A stretch of 64,000 bases of DNA from Bacteroidota bacterium (lineage in GTDB: Bacteria > Bacteroidota > Bacteroidia > B-17B0 > Aurantibacillaceae): NCBI GenBank assembly GCA_019638705.1, contig JAHBTI010000011.1:1-64000 (forward strand), given 5' to 3'. Positions 1-9,448 of this stretch are shown here, piece after piece. Position 1 is the first letter of the stretch. The number at the start of each line of letters is the position of its first letter. Under the pieces are notes generated by a model, which saw only the letters and a program-made list of their open reading frames with translations, did no database searches and was not told the DNA's origin. The position numbers were made by a program, and so were the translations under genes.

Positions 1-440
1 TGATTGTTATGTGATTATGCGCAGGATTTGGAAACACTTTAATTTCAGAGTTAGTATGTTGTTTGGTTAAGCCGAGTGGTCTTGAGTTGTCACCCATAAA
101 AGATGAAGCAGGTGCATCGCAATAACAGGGGGAGCTACGATGGAATTATACCCCCCTTCTTCATCAAGAAGCCGCAGTTCAAAATGCGGCTCTAACGGTG
201 AGCCTGAATGCGGTGTGATTTCGTAAGAGCCGATTAACTGGTGGTCAGGCACACGGGGGCTAGGTATGTTTCCTGTAATAACCACCGAAGAAACCTGATA
301 CAACTGTGTTGGAACTGCAGCAGGTGTCGAAACGGGATAGCGCGCTGGCGATAATCGTTTGGTGACTGGGCTGCCGCCTGCCCAATGCAAAAAACTGCCG
401 TAACAGACAGCACAAGTGCTTTTGATTTTGCTTTTTTCAT
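1..440 (-). pseudogene. Broken T9SS type A cargo gene, cut by the left edge
   Basis: Remnants of one secreted protein lie in three different minus-strand frames. From 440 a typical signal peptide (MKKAKSKALVLSVTAVF, ending in AAAQ) leads into a mature start SPNDYRQ; this frame closes near 234. A second frame (about 390-67) carries a proline-rich body. The third frame, read from about position 115 to the left edge, gives NSEIKVFPNPAHNHITI, which is the beginning of a T9SS type A C-terminal sorting domain. Short C6 (151-156) and G5 (128-132) runs lie near the second frame change. At least two frameshifts are needed to join the parts, so this is either a decayed gene or a stretch with sequencing errors. 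The C-terminal end lies outside the window. The intergenic part 441-566 shows no further gene. Confidence 0.6.
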
Positions 441-566
441 TGTAATTAATTTTATGTTTAACGAAACGAAGCTATAACAAATTGAATAAAAAATAATCAT
501 TTATAATTAAAAAAGATTTCTATACCTTAGCCTGTCTGTACCTGAAAACAAATGCTAACAGAATAA

Positions 567-3119
567 ATGATTAAAGCAAAAAAAATAATTTTCATTACGC
601 AGTTTGTATTACTTTTTTGTGTGCCAAGTGCAGCACAGTTTACTTGTCCCGATAATTTAATTTATGGGGTGGGGCAAAGTAGTTTTGTATCGGTTTATAA
701 TCCCTCGCAACCAATATCTACCAACAATCCTTCTAATACAACAATTCAAATTCCGAGTACATCTGTCCCGACTGTAGTACCTGTATTGGCACTTCTGCCC
801 AATATAAACGGCGGTAACCCAAGTCCCACCTTATATTCTATTTTGCCGAACGATAATTTTTGTTACTGGAATGGCAGTTCATGGGTGGACACAGGACATT
901 TTTCTTGGAATGGTGTAAATGGTGGGTTGGCAGGTTGCCATACCTACCTATATGGTTTTAGATATTTTAGCAATGGGCATGGTGAAATATACAGGTATGA
1001 CGGTATGGGACAGTCCACTCTTATCCTTGCTTTCAATTTCCCAAACCCTATAGTAATGGTAGCAGATTTAGTAACTGATTGTAATTGTAATTTTTATTTA
1101 CTTACTTCACAGGGTTTACTCAAATATAATTCCAACGGCACTTTGGTGGCGACCTATCCTAACGTTAGCAACGGCGATGATGGGGTGGGTATGGCAATAA
1201 TTGGCGATACAGTCTATGTATCTACTTTCTTCCTACAAAATCACTATATATATAAAGCGGTTATTTCGGGTAGCCAAATAATCACTACACCTCCTCAGAT
1301 TGTAAATCAGATACCACTAACGAGTGATTTAGCCTCCTGCCCGCGTGCCATATCCCAAACCATAAGCACCCAAGCCACCATAAATTCAGGCACAATAGGC
1401 TGTAATCCCAATACATTAAACTTAGCCGTAAATGCCACCCTAAGCCCATTAAATTACAATTGGAGCGGTGCAGGTATTGGCACATCTGTGCAAGGCGGTT
1501 CGGTTATGAGCGTAAGCAGCGCAGGCATTTACACCTGCACCCTTACACAGGAAAGCTGTGATTATGTGTTGGCTACGGTGGTAAGCACGGTAACAAGCAA
1601 TACTACGGTGATTAGCCCGCAAATATTACCCGCTTCGGCGGTGTGTGTAAATGCTTCGCCTTTGTTTTCGTCCATAACAAACACGGCATATTCGTATCAA
1701 TGGCACAATTCCGCTTCGGGCGCGGTGGTTAATTCCCAAAGTATTGCGCCCAATACGGCAGGCAATTACACCTTAACAGTAACCGATGTCAGCAACGGTT
1801 GCTACGGCACAGCTACGGCAAGTGTGTTGGCACAACCGCAAATTACTTTGGGTGTAAGCAGCCATACCATGTGTGTATATGCTTATGATATTAACCGCAT
1901 TATTGCCTTAACGCCAAGCGGAGCTATACACTATTCCATTTATGCAAGTTCGGGCTTTACCGTGCCTGTTGTTCCCTCACAGCCCATAGTGGTGCAGCAA
2001 ACGCAGCCCATTAATGCTTTTGGCGGTGGCGTGGGGTCTGCCACTTTGGTCGGTTCTAACGGAGTGTGTTCGGCTTCGGTAAGTGTCAATTTTTCGGTAT
2101 TGCCTGTGTCAGCATTGGCAATTACGCCCTCATTAATAACGGTGTGTAAAAACACCAAGCAAACATTTGAGGCTGTTGGTGCAAACGTAAGTTCTTACAC
2201 ATGGCAGCCGCAATATGCTGTTACTTCACCTCACGGCAAAAAGGTAAATGTAAACATTACTGCACCGCTTACGGTATCGCTTACAGGCACAGATGTGTTT
2301 GGCTGCGGCACAGGTGTGGTTACCGCCGCCGCCGATGTGTTTCCCGATTTGCGTGGCAGTTTACTAAATTATGCAGACACATACTGTGCGCCCTTTTGCG
2401 CTGCCTTTAGTTTTGCGCCTGCTGCGGGTTCAGGGGCTGCCAAAGGTGCTTGGCAAATAGAGAATGCAAATTACAAGGCAAATTCATTCACGCATTGTTT
2501 TAAACAGGCAGGCGATTATGTCATCAACGGTATTTTAACGGACAGTATTCACGGTTGCTCTAATTCTGTTTCTTATTCGGTGCAAGGCTATCCGCGCCCA
2601 CAGGCAGATTTTCAGTTTACACCAAAACAGCCCATAGAAAATGACGAAACGGTTATTTTTACAAACACATCATCGGGCGTATTATTAGACAAAGAAGCGG
2701 TTTGGTTTTTTCCAAACACTAACCTTGTTTTTGGTGAAACGGCTAATTTCTTTTACAAAGATGAGGGGATTTATCCAGTAGCCATGTTGGTAAGGAACAA
2801 CTACGGCTGCACCGACACCGCCATAAAAGCCATAAACGTGCTGCCCGATTTTTTTGTGTATGTACCAAATACCTTTACCCCCAACAACGACAATTTAAAC
2901 GATGCATTCAGAGCCGTAACGCGGGGTGTAAAGGAATTTAAACTGTCTGTTTTCAACCGCTGGGGCGCAAAAGTGTTTGAAAGCACCGATGTCAATCAGG
3001 GTTGGGACGGCACTTACAAAGGTGAACCCTGCAAAGTTGATGTGTATGTTTGGAAAGTTACCGTTGTAAGTGCCAAAGAGGAAAAGAAATTGCAGGGAAC
3101 GGTGATGTTGGAGAGATGA
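567..3119 (+). CDS. T9SS type B (gliding-associated) secreted protein
   Basis: An 850-residue exported protein of unknown function. An N-terminal signal peptide (hydrophobic core IIFITQFVLLFCVPSAAQ) is followed by a roughly 270-residue domain resembling bacteroidetal beta-propeller/WD-like cargo. Then come Cys-containing immunoglobulin-like segments (about 275-600) and a PKD-like domain (about 690-780; FQFTPKQPIENDETVIFTNT type). The last 85 residues are a clear type B sorting domain: VYVPNTFTPNNDNLNDAF, then FNRWGAKVFES and QGWDG, ending near VMLER. Type B domains direct secretion through the T9SS, usually for cell-surface adhesins. The ligand cannot be told from sequence. It is convergent with the glycosyltransferase gene downstream, with only 11 bases between them. 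Confidence 0.88.
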   Translation: MIKAKKIIFITQFVLLFCVPSAAQFTCPDNLIYGVGQSSFVSVYNPSQPISTNNPSNTTIQIPSTSVPTVVPVLALLPNINGGNPSPTLYSILPNDNFCYWNGSSWVDTGHFSWNGVNGGLAGCHTYLYGFRYFSNGHGEIYRYDGMGQSTLILAFNFPNPIVMVADLVTDCNCNFYLLTSQGLLKYNSNGTLVATYPNVSNGDDGVGMAIIGDTVYVSTFFLQNHYIYKAVISGSQIITTPPQIVNQIPLTSDLASCPRAISQTISTQATINSGTIGCNPNTLNLAVNATLSPLNYNWSGAGIGTSVQGGSVMSVSSAGIYTCTLTQESCDYVLATVVSTVTSNTTVISPQILPASAVCVNASPLFSSITNTAYSYQWHNSASGAVVNSQSIAPNTAGNYTLTVTDVSNGCYGTATASVLAQPQITLGVSSHTMCVYAYDINRIIALTPSGAIHYSIYASSGFTVPVVPSQPIVVQQTQPINAFGGGVGSATLVGSNGVCSASVSVNFSVLPVSALAITPSLITVCKNTKQTFEAVGANVSSYTWQPQYAVTSPHGKKVNVNITAPLTVSLTGTDVFGCGTGVVTAAADVFPDLRGSLLNYADTYCAPFCAAFSFAPAAGSGAAKGAWQIENANYKANSFTHCFKQAGDYVINGILTDSIHGCSNSVSYSVQGYPRPQADFQFTPKQPIENDETVIFTNTSSGVLLDKEAVWFFPNTNLVFGETANFFYKDEGIYPVAMLVRNNYGCTDTAIKAINVLPDFFVYVPNTFTPNNDNLNDAFRAVTRGVKEFKLSVFNRWGAKVFESTDVNQGWDGTYKGEPCKVDVYVWKVTVVSAKEEKKLQGTVMLER

Positions 3120-3130
3120 GCTGCTTTTTT

Positions 3131-4099
3131 TCAAACTTCCATCAAATACCCACACTTAAAATGTCCTTTTGGACAGGCTTTATAACCGTGCAATCCGCAA
3201 GGTCGGCACGATAAATTTTTTACTTCTTTTATTATGGAAACATCGGATAAAGGCGTAAAGCCAAATGCAGGAACGGTACTCACAAAAAACGCCGTTACAG
3301 GCGCGTTTACCGAAGAAGCCAAATGCAGAGGTGCGCTGTCGTTTACATAATTCATTTGCGCGTTTTTCATTAAAGCACAAGATTGCAAGAGCGATAATTT
3401 TCCTGCCAAACTAATTATGTTTTTGTGCGAAGAATGTTGTTTTATTTTTTCGCAAAGGGCTGTGTCGCTTGCTGCGCCAAGTAAGTAAACAGTTGTATCG
3501 GCAGAAATTTTATTGCACAATTCAATCCATTTTTCAAAAGGCAGTTGCTTGGTAAACCACACCGAAGCAGGCGCAAGACAAACATAATTTCCGTTTTGAA
3601 ATTGTTTTACAAATTCAAAATCAGAAGTTGAGGGATATAATTTCGGTTTAAAAACTTTGCTGTCTGTAAAATCCTCTGTCAGTTGATTGTAACGTTCGGT
3701 TTCGTGCGTGCCGTTTCCGATACTATGTTTAGGTGCGTAATTAAACAAAAACGAAAAAGGATTTTGCTTGTAGCCTGCAATGTGCCTGGCTTTTGAAAAC
3801 CCTGCCAAAAAACCCGAACTCGCAAAGCGGTGGCAATTAATCACGCAATCGTATTTATTTTTTCTGATTTTAGATAAAAGTGCAAACAAGTTTTTGATTT
3901 TATTTTCTCGCTTTTCCCAAACCAACACCTCTTTCAAAAAGGGGTGATTGCTGTAAATGCTTTCATTTCCTTTTCTTACCAAAATGCTGATTTGTGCATT
4001 TGGAAAATAAGCGTGCAACTTTTCCAAAAGGCTTGAAGCTAAAATGGCATCGCCGATAAAAGCGGTTTGAATAACGAGTATGTTTTTGTATTGTGCCAA
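3131..4099 (-). CDS. Glycosyltransferase family 9 (heptosyltransferase-like)
   Basis: Resembles ADP-heptose:LPS heptosyltransferases, which add heptose to the LPS inner core at the cytoplasmic face of the inner membrane. The N-terminus NILVIQTAFIGDAILAS is the usual GT9 opening, and the C-terminal half has a nucleotide-sugar region with YVNDSAPLHLASS followed by CRPCGLHGYKACPKGHFKC, as in many family members. An ATG lies 25 codons upstream at 4174, but that stretch falls partly inside a repeat element (4151-4276) and encodes a non-family sequence. The TTG at 4099, directly before AQYKNILVIQ, therefore looks like a better start; this choice is uncertain. The gene sits at the edge of the polysaccharide cluster. 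Substrate specificity is not readable. Confidence 0.85.
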   Translation of the reverse strand: MAQYKNILVIQTAFIGDAILASSLLEKLHAYFPNAQISILVRKGNESIYSNHPFLKEVLVWEKRENKIKNLFALLSKIRKNKYDCVINCHRFASSGFLAGFSKARHIAGYKQNPFSFLFNYAPKHSIGNGTHETERYNQLTEDFTDSKVFKPKLYPSTSDFEFVKQFQNGNYVCLAPASVWFTKQLPFEKWIELCNKISADTTVYLLGAASDTALCEKIKQHSSHKNIISLAGKLSLLQSCALMKNAQMNYVNDSAPLHLASSVNAPVTAFFVSTVPAFGFTPLSDVSIIKEVKNLSCRPCGLHGYKACPKGHFKCGYLMEV

Positions 4100-4150
4100 T
4101 TTTAAACCTAAATATAAATTGTGCTTGCAAAATAACGCAAAAAAACATTT

Positions 4151-4276
4151 AACCACATAGAAACATAGTTTCATAGTTCAACTATATTTTGATTAGTTTC
4201 ACATAGTGTCGCGCAGCGACAATCTCTGTGAACTTTGCGCCTCTGCGGTGAAAAAAATCTATGTGTCTATGTGGTT
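4151..4276. repeat. Composite palindromic intergenic element, copy 1
   Basis: The ends are inverted copies: AACCACATAG at 4151-4160 and CTATGTGGTT at 4267-4276, extended by further CATAG/CTATG words. The core holds a separate hairpin TGTCGC-GCA-GCGACA (4207-4221) and the stretch CTTTGCGCCTCTGCGGTGA. A second element with the same ends and a different core lies at 43575-43710, and a single end at 62963-62972. Confidence 0.8.
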
Positions 4277-4307
4277 TTAATATTGAACAAGTTTGTAATA
4301 TTACATC

Positions 4308-5015
4308 ATGGTTTCTTTCGGAAAATTGTATTTGTTGCCTGTTCCTTTAAGTGAAAGCAAAGCAGAGGATTTTATTCCTGCTTATAATTTTTCAATCATT
4401 CAACATCTCACAAAATTTATTGCCGAAGATGCCAAAACCGCCAGACGGTTTTTAAAGTTATTCGGTTACAAAAAAATGGAAGAAGCCGAAATTTTATTGC
4501 TGAACGAACATACCAAAGACAATGAAATTTCGTCTTTACTTGCACCATTATTAAACGGCGAAAATGTAGGATTGATGAGCGATGCCGGTTGTCCAGGCAT
4601 TGCAGACCCCGGCGCGGAAGTGGTGAAAATGGCGCACCAAAAAAACATAGACGTTGTGCCTTTGGTTGGACCAAGTTCTATTGTGTTGAGTATTATGGCA
4701 AGCGGCTTTAACGGACAAAATTTTGCATTTGTCGGTTATCTTCCCATTGACAAAACTCAAAAACAAAAACGTTTAAAAGACTTGGAAATAGTGGCTTTAA
4801 AACACAAGCAAGCACAATTTTTTATTGAAACGCCTTACCGCAACGAACAATTATTTGAAACGTTGCTTTCTGTTTTATCGCCACAAACGCGCTTGTTTAT
4901 CGGCAAAGACATTACATCTCAAAATCAAACTTTAGTTTCCAAAACCATTTCGGAATGGAAAAAATTGCCGAAACCCGCGCTGCATAAAGTTCCTGTGGTG
5001 TTTGGGATTTATTAA
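4308..5015 (+). CDS. RsmI-family SAM-dependent methyltransferase
   Basis: A 235-residue tetrapyrrole-methylase-fold protein related to RsmI, which 2'-O-methylates C1402 of 16S rRNA. The diagnostic stretch GLMSDAGCPGIADPGAEVV (about 98-116) and VGPSSIVLSIMASGFNGQNFAFVGYLP (about 129-155) match RsmI-type SAM binding and substrate loops. The N-terminus KLYLLPVPL replaces the usual GTLYLVxTPIGN, as in the divergent bacteroidetal subgroup, so the exact RNA target is an inference. The protein is shorter than E. coli RsmI (about 286 residues). It starts at ATG directly after a repeat element and its stop is followed immediately by another palindromic repeat, so it appears to be monocistronic. Confidence 0.82.
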   Translation: MVSFGKLYLLPVPLSESKAEDFIPAYNFSIIQHLTKFIAEDAKTARRFLKLFGYKKMEEAEILLLNEHTKDNEISSLLAPLLNGENVGLMSDAGCPGIADPGAEVVKMAHQKNIDVVPLVGPSSIVLSIMASGFNGQNFAFVGYLPIDKTQKQKRLKDLEIVALKHKQAQFFIETPYRNEQLFETLLSVLSPQTRLFIGKDITSQNQTLVSKTISEWKKLPKPALHKVPVVFGIY

Positions 5016-5160
5016 TGTCAGTTCGAGTAGATTTGCTGCCTCTTTGCAAATCGTGTGCCAACGCTGAAGCTATGGCGTAAGCGTTATCGAGAACTGACTT
5101 CTTGGCAATCAGTTCTCGATACGTTTCTTCGCTGTTGCTACGAAACTACTCGAACTGACA
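5016..5160. repeat. Nested palindromic element with TGTCAGTTCGAGTAG ends
   Basis: Perfect 15-base outer arms: TGTCAGTTCGAGTAG (5016-5030) and CTACTCGAACTGACA (5146-5160). Inside is a second perfect 13-base hairpin: TATCGAGAACTGA (5085-5097) and TCAGTTCTCGATA (5109-5121). A third short pair is AACGCT/AGCGTT (5060-5065, 5080-5085). The inner and outer arms share the word TCAGTTC, as expected of a REP-pair (REPIN-like) element. It fills the whole space between two convergent genes and could also act as a terminator in both directions. Confidence 0.85.
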
Positions 5161-5170
5161 ACGGCATTCA

Positions 5171-6115
5171 TTACTTCTTAAAAAGTTTGAACACTTTTGG
5201 CAAATTATTCACACGCAAAAAAGAAAAATTGTGTTGTGTGCCGCCAAAACCTTTGTAGAAATTTGCCAAGCCTTCGTTTACAGAGCCGCCGCCAAAATCA
5301 AAACATTCTACTTTGTCAGAGAAAAAATTAATGGCGTGTTCCATTAAAAGGTGCATAGAACCCGAATTGTCGGCTTTGTCGGTGTTTGTGCCCTTTAAAA
5401 ATAAAGCATAACGGGAATTAAAAACAAAATGTGCTATTGCTTTTATTTCATTGTTTTGGTTTACGGTTTTTAAAGTGAGCAGCGATTTTTCTGCTATGCA
5501 ATTTTTTAATAAATCTGAAAAACGTTTTACTTCCAATTTTGGTAAATGCAATTCTTGTAACAAAAAAGGGTTTAAAATTTTTTCGGAAAGTGAAATAATT
5601 TCGTTTTGCGGAACTTCTTCAATTCTCAATCTGTTTTCTTTTGCTTTGGTAATGTTGCGTTTGGTATTTTGATTAAAAGAAAAACCGTTTTTATATTCAA
5701 TTACAAAGGTATGTTTGGGTTGAATGTATTTTGACTGAATGTGGTTGGCAGAATTTAATTCGTATTCAATCAGTTTAAAATGTTTTAAAATATATTGATG
5801 AAACAATTTTTCGCGTTCATCATCAATCACACCAAATGCGCCAAGCTGCGAAGTGAAGTAGGGTTGAGGCAAATAGTTAATCCCCAATTTGCGTTTCCAT
5901 GTGAGCGGAAAAACGGTTTCGTAATCGTTAATCACAAGCGCACCCCAATTTTTGGACATGGCATTTAAAAAACAAGAATGTGCGTAAACCGTTGGTATTT
6001 CTGAATTAAGAACGACATTGTTCCATTTTGAAAAATCAATGTCTTTGTGTGTTATGTGTTGTAAGGAAAGCAATGTTTTATTTTTTCTCTGCCAAAATCT
6101 GATTGTAAATTTCAA
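5171..6115 (-). CDS. FemAB/GNAT-like acyltransferase family protein
   Basis: A 314-residue protein with the C-terminal signature of FemAB/GNAT-type acyltransferases: SRYALFLKGTNTDKA, then SMHLLMEHAINFFSD, then CFDFGGGSVNEGLANFYKGFGG (about 275-297). Related proteins in polysaccharide and exosortase loci transfer amino-acyl or acyl groups; the substrate here is unknown. The ATG at 6115 overlaps the upstream GT4 gene by 38 bases. A TTG at 6073, just past the GT4 stop, would give a start closer to the conserved LSLQHITHKDIDF and cannot be excluded. It is the last gene of a four-gene minus-strand operon (ligase, GT2, GT4, this gene). Confidence 0.7.
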   Translation of the reverse strand: MKFTIRFWQRKNKTLLSLQHITHKDIDFSKWNNVVLNSEIPTVYAHSCFLNAMSKNWGALVINDYETVFPLTWKRKLGINYLPQPYFTSQLGAFGVIDDEREKLFHQYILKHFKLIEYELNSANHIQSKYIQPKHTFVIEYKNGFSFNQNTKRNITKAKENRLRIEEVPQNEIISLSEKILNPFLLQELHLPKLEVKRFSDLLKNCIAEKSLLTLKTVNQNNEIKAIAHFVFNSRYALFLKGTNTDKADNSGSMHLLMEHAINFFSDKVECFDFGGGSVNEGLANFYKGFGGTQHNFSFLRVNNLPKVFKLFKK

Positions 6116-7175
6116 TCATGCTCGCTAAATTATTTTTCCAATCGTAGTTTTCTTCTGCGTGTTTTCTTCCGTTTTTGGCAAGTTGTTCGTGCAAATTTTT
6201 GTCTGAAATCAAACGTTCCAAAGCCGCTTCTAATTCTTCCACATCGCCTGCGCTTACTTTTAATCCTACTGTATCGTCGCGTACAACTTCTTTTAAACCT
6301 CCTACATTGCTTACAATTACAGGCACTTCGCAAGCCATAGCTTCAATCACCGAAACACCGAAACTTTCGTACTGACTTGCATTTACCAATACATTCAGCA
6401 TATTGTAATAATTGCTCACTTCCTTATGCGGAATGCGCCCCGTGAAAATTACGCGGTTGGAAATTTCCAAACGCTCGCAGAGTTCTTTTAACCGTTCTTC
6501 CTGCGAGCCTTTTCCTACAATCATTAATTTTATGTGCGAATGTTTTGTACTCAAATTGGCAAAGGCTTTTATCAAAACATCAAGATTGTAAATGCTTTCT
6601 AAATTTTTTACGCTGCCAATCACAAAATCATTTTCGTTGAACAATGATTTTACTTCTTTCTTTTTAAATTCGTTCAGCGAAATGCCGAAAGGCACGATTG
6701 ACACAGGTTTTTTAGTGATGTTGCCCATGTATTCTTCAATGGTTTTTGAGGTGGCGCAAAGCAAATCTGCTTTTTTGAAATTGTATTTTAAAATGGATTT
6801 TGCGAAATAATTTTTGTTCGGAAATTTCATCACATCTGTTCCCCATGCAGAAATAATGAAGGGGTGAAAATCCGTTAATGCGCCAACCAAACCGTAGCTT
6901 GTGGCATAATGTGCATGTAAAATATCGGGTTGAAAATGCTTGATTATTTTTTTCAGCACCGTAACATATTTTACATACGATAATTTTGTGAGCGTGCGTT
7001 CTGCATTTATTTTTTTATCAGGCTCAAAAAAAATGGTAATGTTCGGGTGATTGTGCCATTCGTAACTTGCTTTGTTGAAGCTGAATATACCAACCTGAAT
7101 ACCTGAATTGGCAAGCCCTAACGCCCATTTTTCGGTGTGTTCACTGTTTGTATCGGATAGTAAAAGGATTTTCAT
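6078..7175 (-). CDS. Glycosyltransferase family 4
   Basis: A 365-residue GT4 retaining glycosyltransferase (GT-B fold). The N-terminal acceptor domain starts MKILLLSDTNSEHTEKWA and contains DILHAHYATSYGLVGAL. The C-terminal donor domain has VGSVKNLESIYNLDVLIKAF, LMIVGKGSQEERL, IFTGRIPHKEVSNYYNMLNV and the EX7E motif within ESFGVSVIEAMACEVPVIVS (about 278-297). It is most like enzymes of exopolysaccharide and O-antigen assembly. It begins 2 bases after the GT2 gene and its end overlaps the FemAB-like gene, so the three are probably co-transcribed and translationally coupled. Donor and acceptor sugars are unknown. Confidence 0.9.
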   Translation of the reverse strand: MKILLLSDTNSEHTEKWALGLANSGIQVGIFSFNKASYEWHNHPNITIFFEPDKKINAERTLTKLSYVKYVTVLKKIIKHFQPDILHAHYATSYGLVGALTDFHPFIISAWGTDVMKFPNKNYFAKSILKYNFKKADLLCATSKTIEEYMGNITKKPVSIVPFGISLNEFKKKEVKSLFNENDFVIGSVKNLESIYNLDVLIKAFANLSTKHSHIKLMIVGKGSQEERLKELCERLEISNRVIFTGRIPHKEVSNYYNMLNVLVNASQYESFGVSVIEAMACEVPVIVSNVGGLKEVVRDDTVGLKVSAGDVEELEAALERLISDKNLHEQLAKNGRKHAEENYDWKNNLASMIEIYNQILAEKK

Positions 7176-7177
7176 TT

Positions 7178-8101
7178 CTAAAAAACTTTTTGTTCGTTTA
7201 AGAAAATATATCTGTTCAGTTTTTTGAATGTATAAACGTAAGCCTTGAATTTATATTTTGCCGAGTTGATAAACGGAGCCAAACACAAAAACAAAATTAT
7301 TCTTGAAAAAACCTGCATATAACTTAAAACAACAGAGAGTATAAATGTAAGCAATGAATGATGTTTTTTGAAATATTTTATTTTGCTGATAATTTGGTTT
7401 GAAACAGGAATATTAAAATTTGTTTTGCTGCTTTTTCCGCTGTGGTGAATAACTTGTGCCTGCGGTAAATACACGATATTTCCTGTTTTGTGGGCGCGAA
7501 AACAAAAATCAATATCCTCAGTCCAAAACAAATTTTTGTCCAATTCGCCGATTTCGGTAACCAATTCTTTACGAAAAAATAATGCGGCACCCGAAGCAGT
7601 TTCAATTTCGGTTTCGGTATTAAACCTTGAAACAGGATAATTTTTGAAATTAAAAATGCCGTGCAGGAAAAATAATTCCAAAAACAAATCGGCAAGTTTG
7701 TGATTTTTCCAAGCGGATTGCTGAATACTTTTATCTGAATTTAATAATCGCGGTGCAACAATTTTTGTTTTCGGATTTTTTTGCAGATGTTCTTCCAACA
7801 AATTCAAAGTGTTCGGAGAAATTTCGGTATCGGGATTTAAGAGAAATATAAAAATTCCGTTTGCCATTCTTAAACCCTGATTGTTGGCTTCGGAAAAACC
7901 AACGTTATGTTTGTTTTCAAGTAGAATTACTTGCGGAAAATGTTTTTTGATTTCAGAAACGCTGTCATCAGACGAATTATTGTCAATTACAATCACTTCA
8001 ATTTCCGATTTTTTTTCGCTTTCAAAAACAGTTTGCAGGCATTTTAAAATTAAATCCCGCACCTTGTAACTGACAATGATGATTGAAATTTCAGGCTTCA
8101 T
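7178..8101 (-). CDS. Glycosyltransferase family 2 (rhamnosyltransferase-like)
   Basis: A 307-residue inverting GT2 enzyme with GT-A fold. The opening EISIIIVSYKVRDLILKCLQ, the nucleotide-binding VIDNNSSDDSV, the HNVGFSEANNQGL segment and the FLLNPDTEI metal-binding DxD region (about 88-96) are those of the WbbL/rhamnosyltransferase branch. WTEDIDFCFRAHKTG (about 195-209) supplies the catalytic-base ED motif. A C-terminal hydrophobic stretch (LLTFILSVVLSYMQVFSRIILFLCLAPF) suggests membrane attachment. It overlaps the upstream ligase gene by 11 bases. The sugar transferred is not known. Confidence 0.9.
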   Translation of the reverse strand: MKPEISIIIVSYKVRDLILKCLQTVFESEKKSEIEVIVIDNNSSDDSVSEIKKHFPQVILLENKHNVGFSEANNQGLRMANGIFIFLLNPDTEISPNTLNLLEEHLQKNPKTKIVAPRLLNSDKSIQQSAWKNHKLADLFLELFFLHGIFNFKNYPVSRFNTETEIETASGAALFFRKELVTEIGELDKNLFWTEDIDFCFRAHKTGNIVYLPQAQVIHHSGKSSKTNFNIPVSNQIISKIKYFKKHHSLLTFILSVVLSYMQVFSRIILFLCLAPFINSAKYKFKAYVYTFKKLNRYIFLNEQKVF

Positions 8102-9380
8102 CTTTTTTGTATGAATTAATTGCCAAACCCGCTACAAACCAATACAAAGCAATGAGCGGAAAAAAATCTAACACGTTGCTGAAAAGCGATTGAACGTGAA
8201 CAACGATGAACAAACCCAAAGCAAGCAAGGCTATTTGGTTTTTGTTTTCTTTTATTTTTTTGATGAGCGTGTTCAGCAAAATTCCTGCAAGCGAAAGATA
8301 AGTCAGCAAACCCGGCACGCCGTTTTCACACGCCATTTTTAAATACCAACCATCGGTGCTGTAAACGGCTGCTTTGATATTGGGTTTGTCAATTAAATGC
8401 GTGAAAGCAACCGCACCCGTTTTCCCGAAACCGTAGCCAAAGGGTTGCGCCAAAAAATTTTCAAACGTTACCTGCCAACGGTTTACGCGCGAAACATCGT
8501 TGTCCATATTAATTGTTTTGGCAGAGGAATAAAACAACCATTTTATAAAGTCTAAATTTTGTGTGGCGTAAAACGAAACCGCTAACAGCACGAGCAACAT
8601 TCCAATTCCCGAAATAAACGAGAGTTTATATTTTTTGTAAATGAGCAATAAAATAACAAACGCCAAACCAAAACTCATCATCGGTCCTCTGGAAACCGAC
8701 AGTACCAAGCAAAGCCAAAGCATTAAATAAATAAACAAATCTTTGTAAGAATTACTTTGAATATATTTTTGATAAAAATAAATGAGCGTAAACGCCATTG
8801 CCGTTGCAAACAACACAGGCGTTAAATACAAAGAACCCATTCTTGTAATAAAATATTGCGCCAACGGTTTTCCTGTTATGGTAACAATATATTCGTTTGT
8901 TTTCGGAAAAATGAAATACAAAATCAAACCGATGAGAGCCAAAATAACGTACACCGAAAAAACAGAATGAAGTAATTTTTTGTTTTGCTCAATCGTTCGC
9001 GCGTTAAATAATCTTGCCAAAAAATAAAACGCAACAGGCAAATAAGTGATGCGAACGGAAAGCAGCGCGAGCTTGTCTTTATCAGAAAGGGCAAAACCGT
9101 AAATTAAATTAAACACTAAGAAAAGCGAAACAACGCTGTCAAAAAACTGCCATTCAAAACGCAAATCTTTTTTTGTGATGTAAATGTATGAGCCAAAACA
9201 TACAGCCGCGAGAAATAAAATATCGGGACTGAACGCCAGCAATGCTTCGGATAAGGTTGTGATTGATTTTGCGCCTGTGCTTAAAACCGTTATGGTAGGA
9301 ATGACGCAGGAAAACGCAAACATTGCCACAATTAAAACCGATACTAAGAAAAACGGAGATTTTTTATCTTTCATAAGCAA
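8091..9380 (-). CDS. O-antigen ligase/polymerase family membrane protein
   Basis: A 429-residue integral membrane protein with about ten to twelve hydrophobic segments. It has the layout of the Wzy/WaaL (Wzy_C, PF04932) family: a cluster of central helices including LCLVLSVSRGPMMSFGLAFVILLL (about 240-263; the SRG/S motif is typical) and a large periplasmic loop (about 290-350) with WQVTFENFLAQPFGYGFGK, then the C-terminal pair of helices. Such proteins polymerise O-antigen units or ligate glycans to lipid A core in the periplasm; which one applies here cannot be read. It is the first gene of the minus-strand operon and is divergent from a GT4 gene with 68 bases between. Confidence 0.83.
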   Translation of the reverse strand: MLMKDKKSPFFLVSVLIVAMFAFSCVIPTITVLSTGAKSITTLSEALLAFSPDILFLAAVCFGSYIYITKKDLRFEWQFFDSVVSLFLVFNLIYGFALSDKDKLALLSVRITYLPVAFYFLARLFNARTIEQNKKLLHSVFSVYVILALIGLILYFIFPKTNEYIVTITGKPLAQYFITRMGSLYLTPVLFATAMAFTLIYFYQKYIQSNSYKDLFIYLMLWLCLVLSVSRGPMMSFGLAFVILLLIYKKYKLSFISGIGMLLVLLAVSFYATQNLDFIKWLFYSSAKTINMDNDVSRVNRWQVTFENFLAQPFGYGFGKTGAVAFTHLIDKPNIKAAVYSTDGWYLKMACENGVPGLLTYLSLAGILLNTLIKKIKENKNQIALLALGLFIVVHVQSLFSNVLDFFPLIALYWFVAGLAINSYKKDEA

Positions 9381-9448
9381 GGCAAATATAACATTCCAAT
9401 CTTTTTTTCAGGTCTTTTTTGAAGAAAACATATTACATTCGCCGCTAA

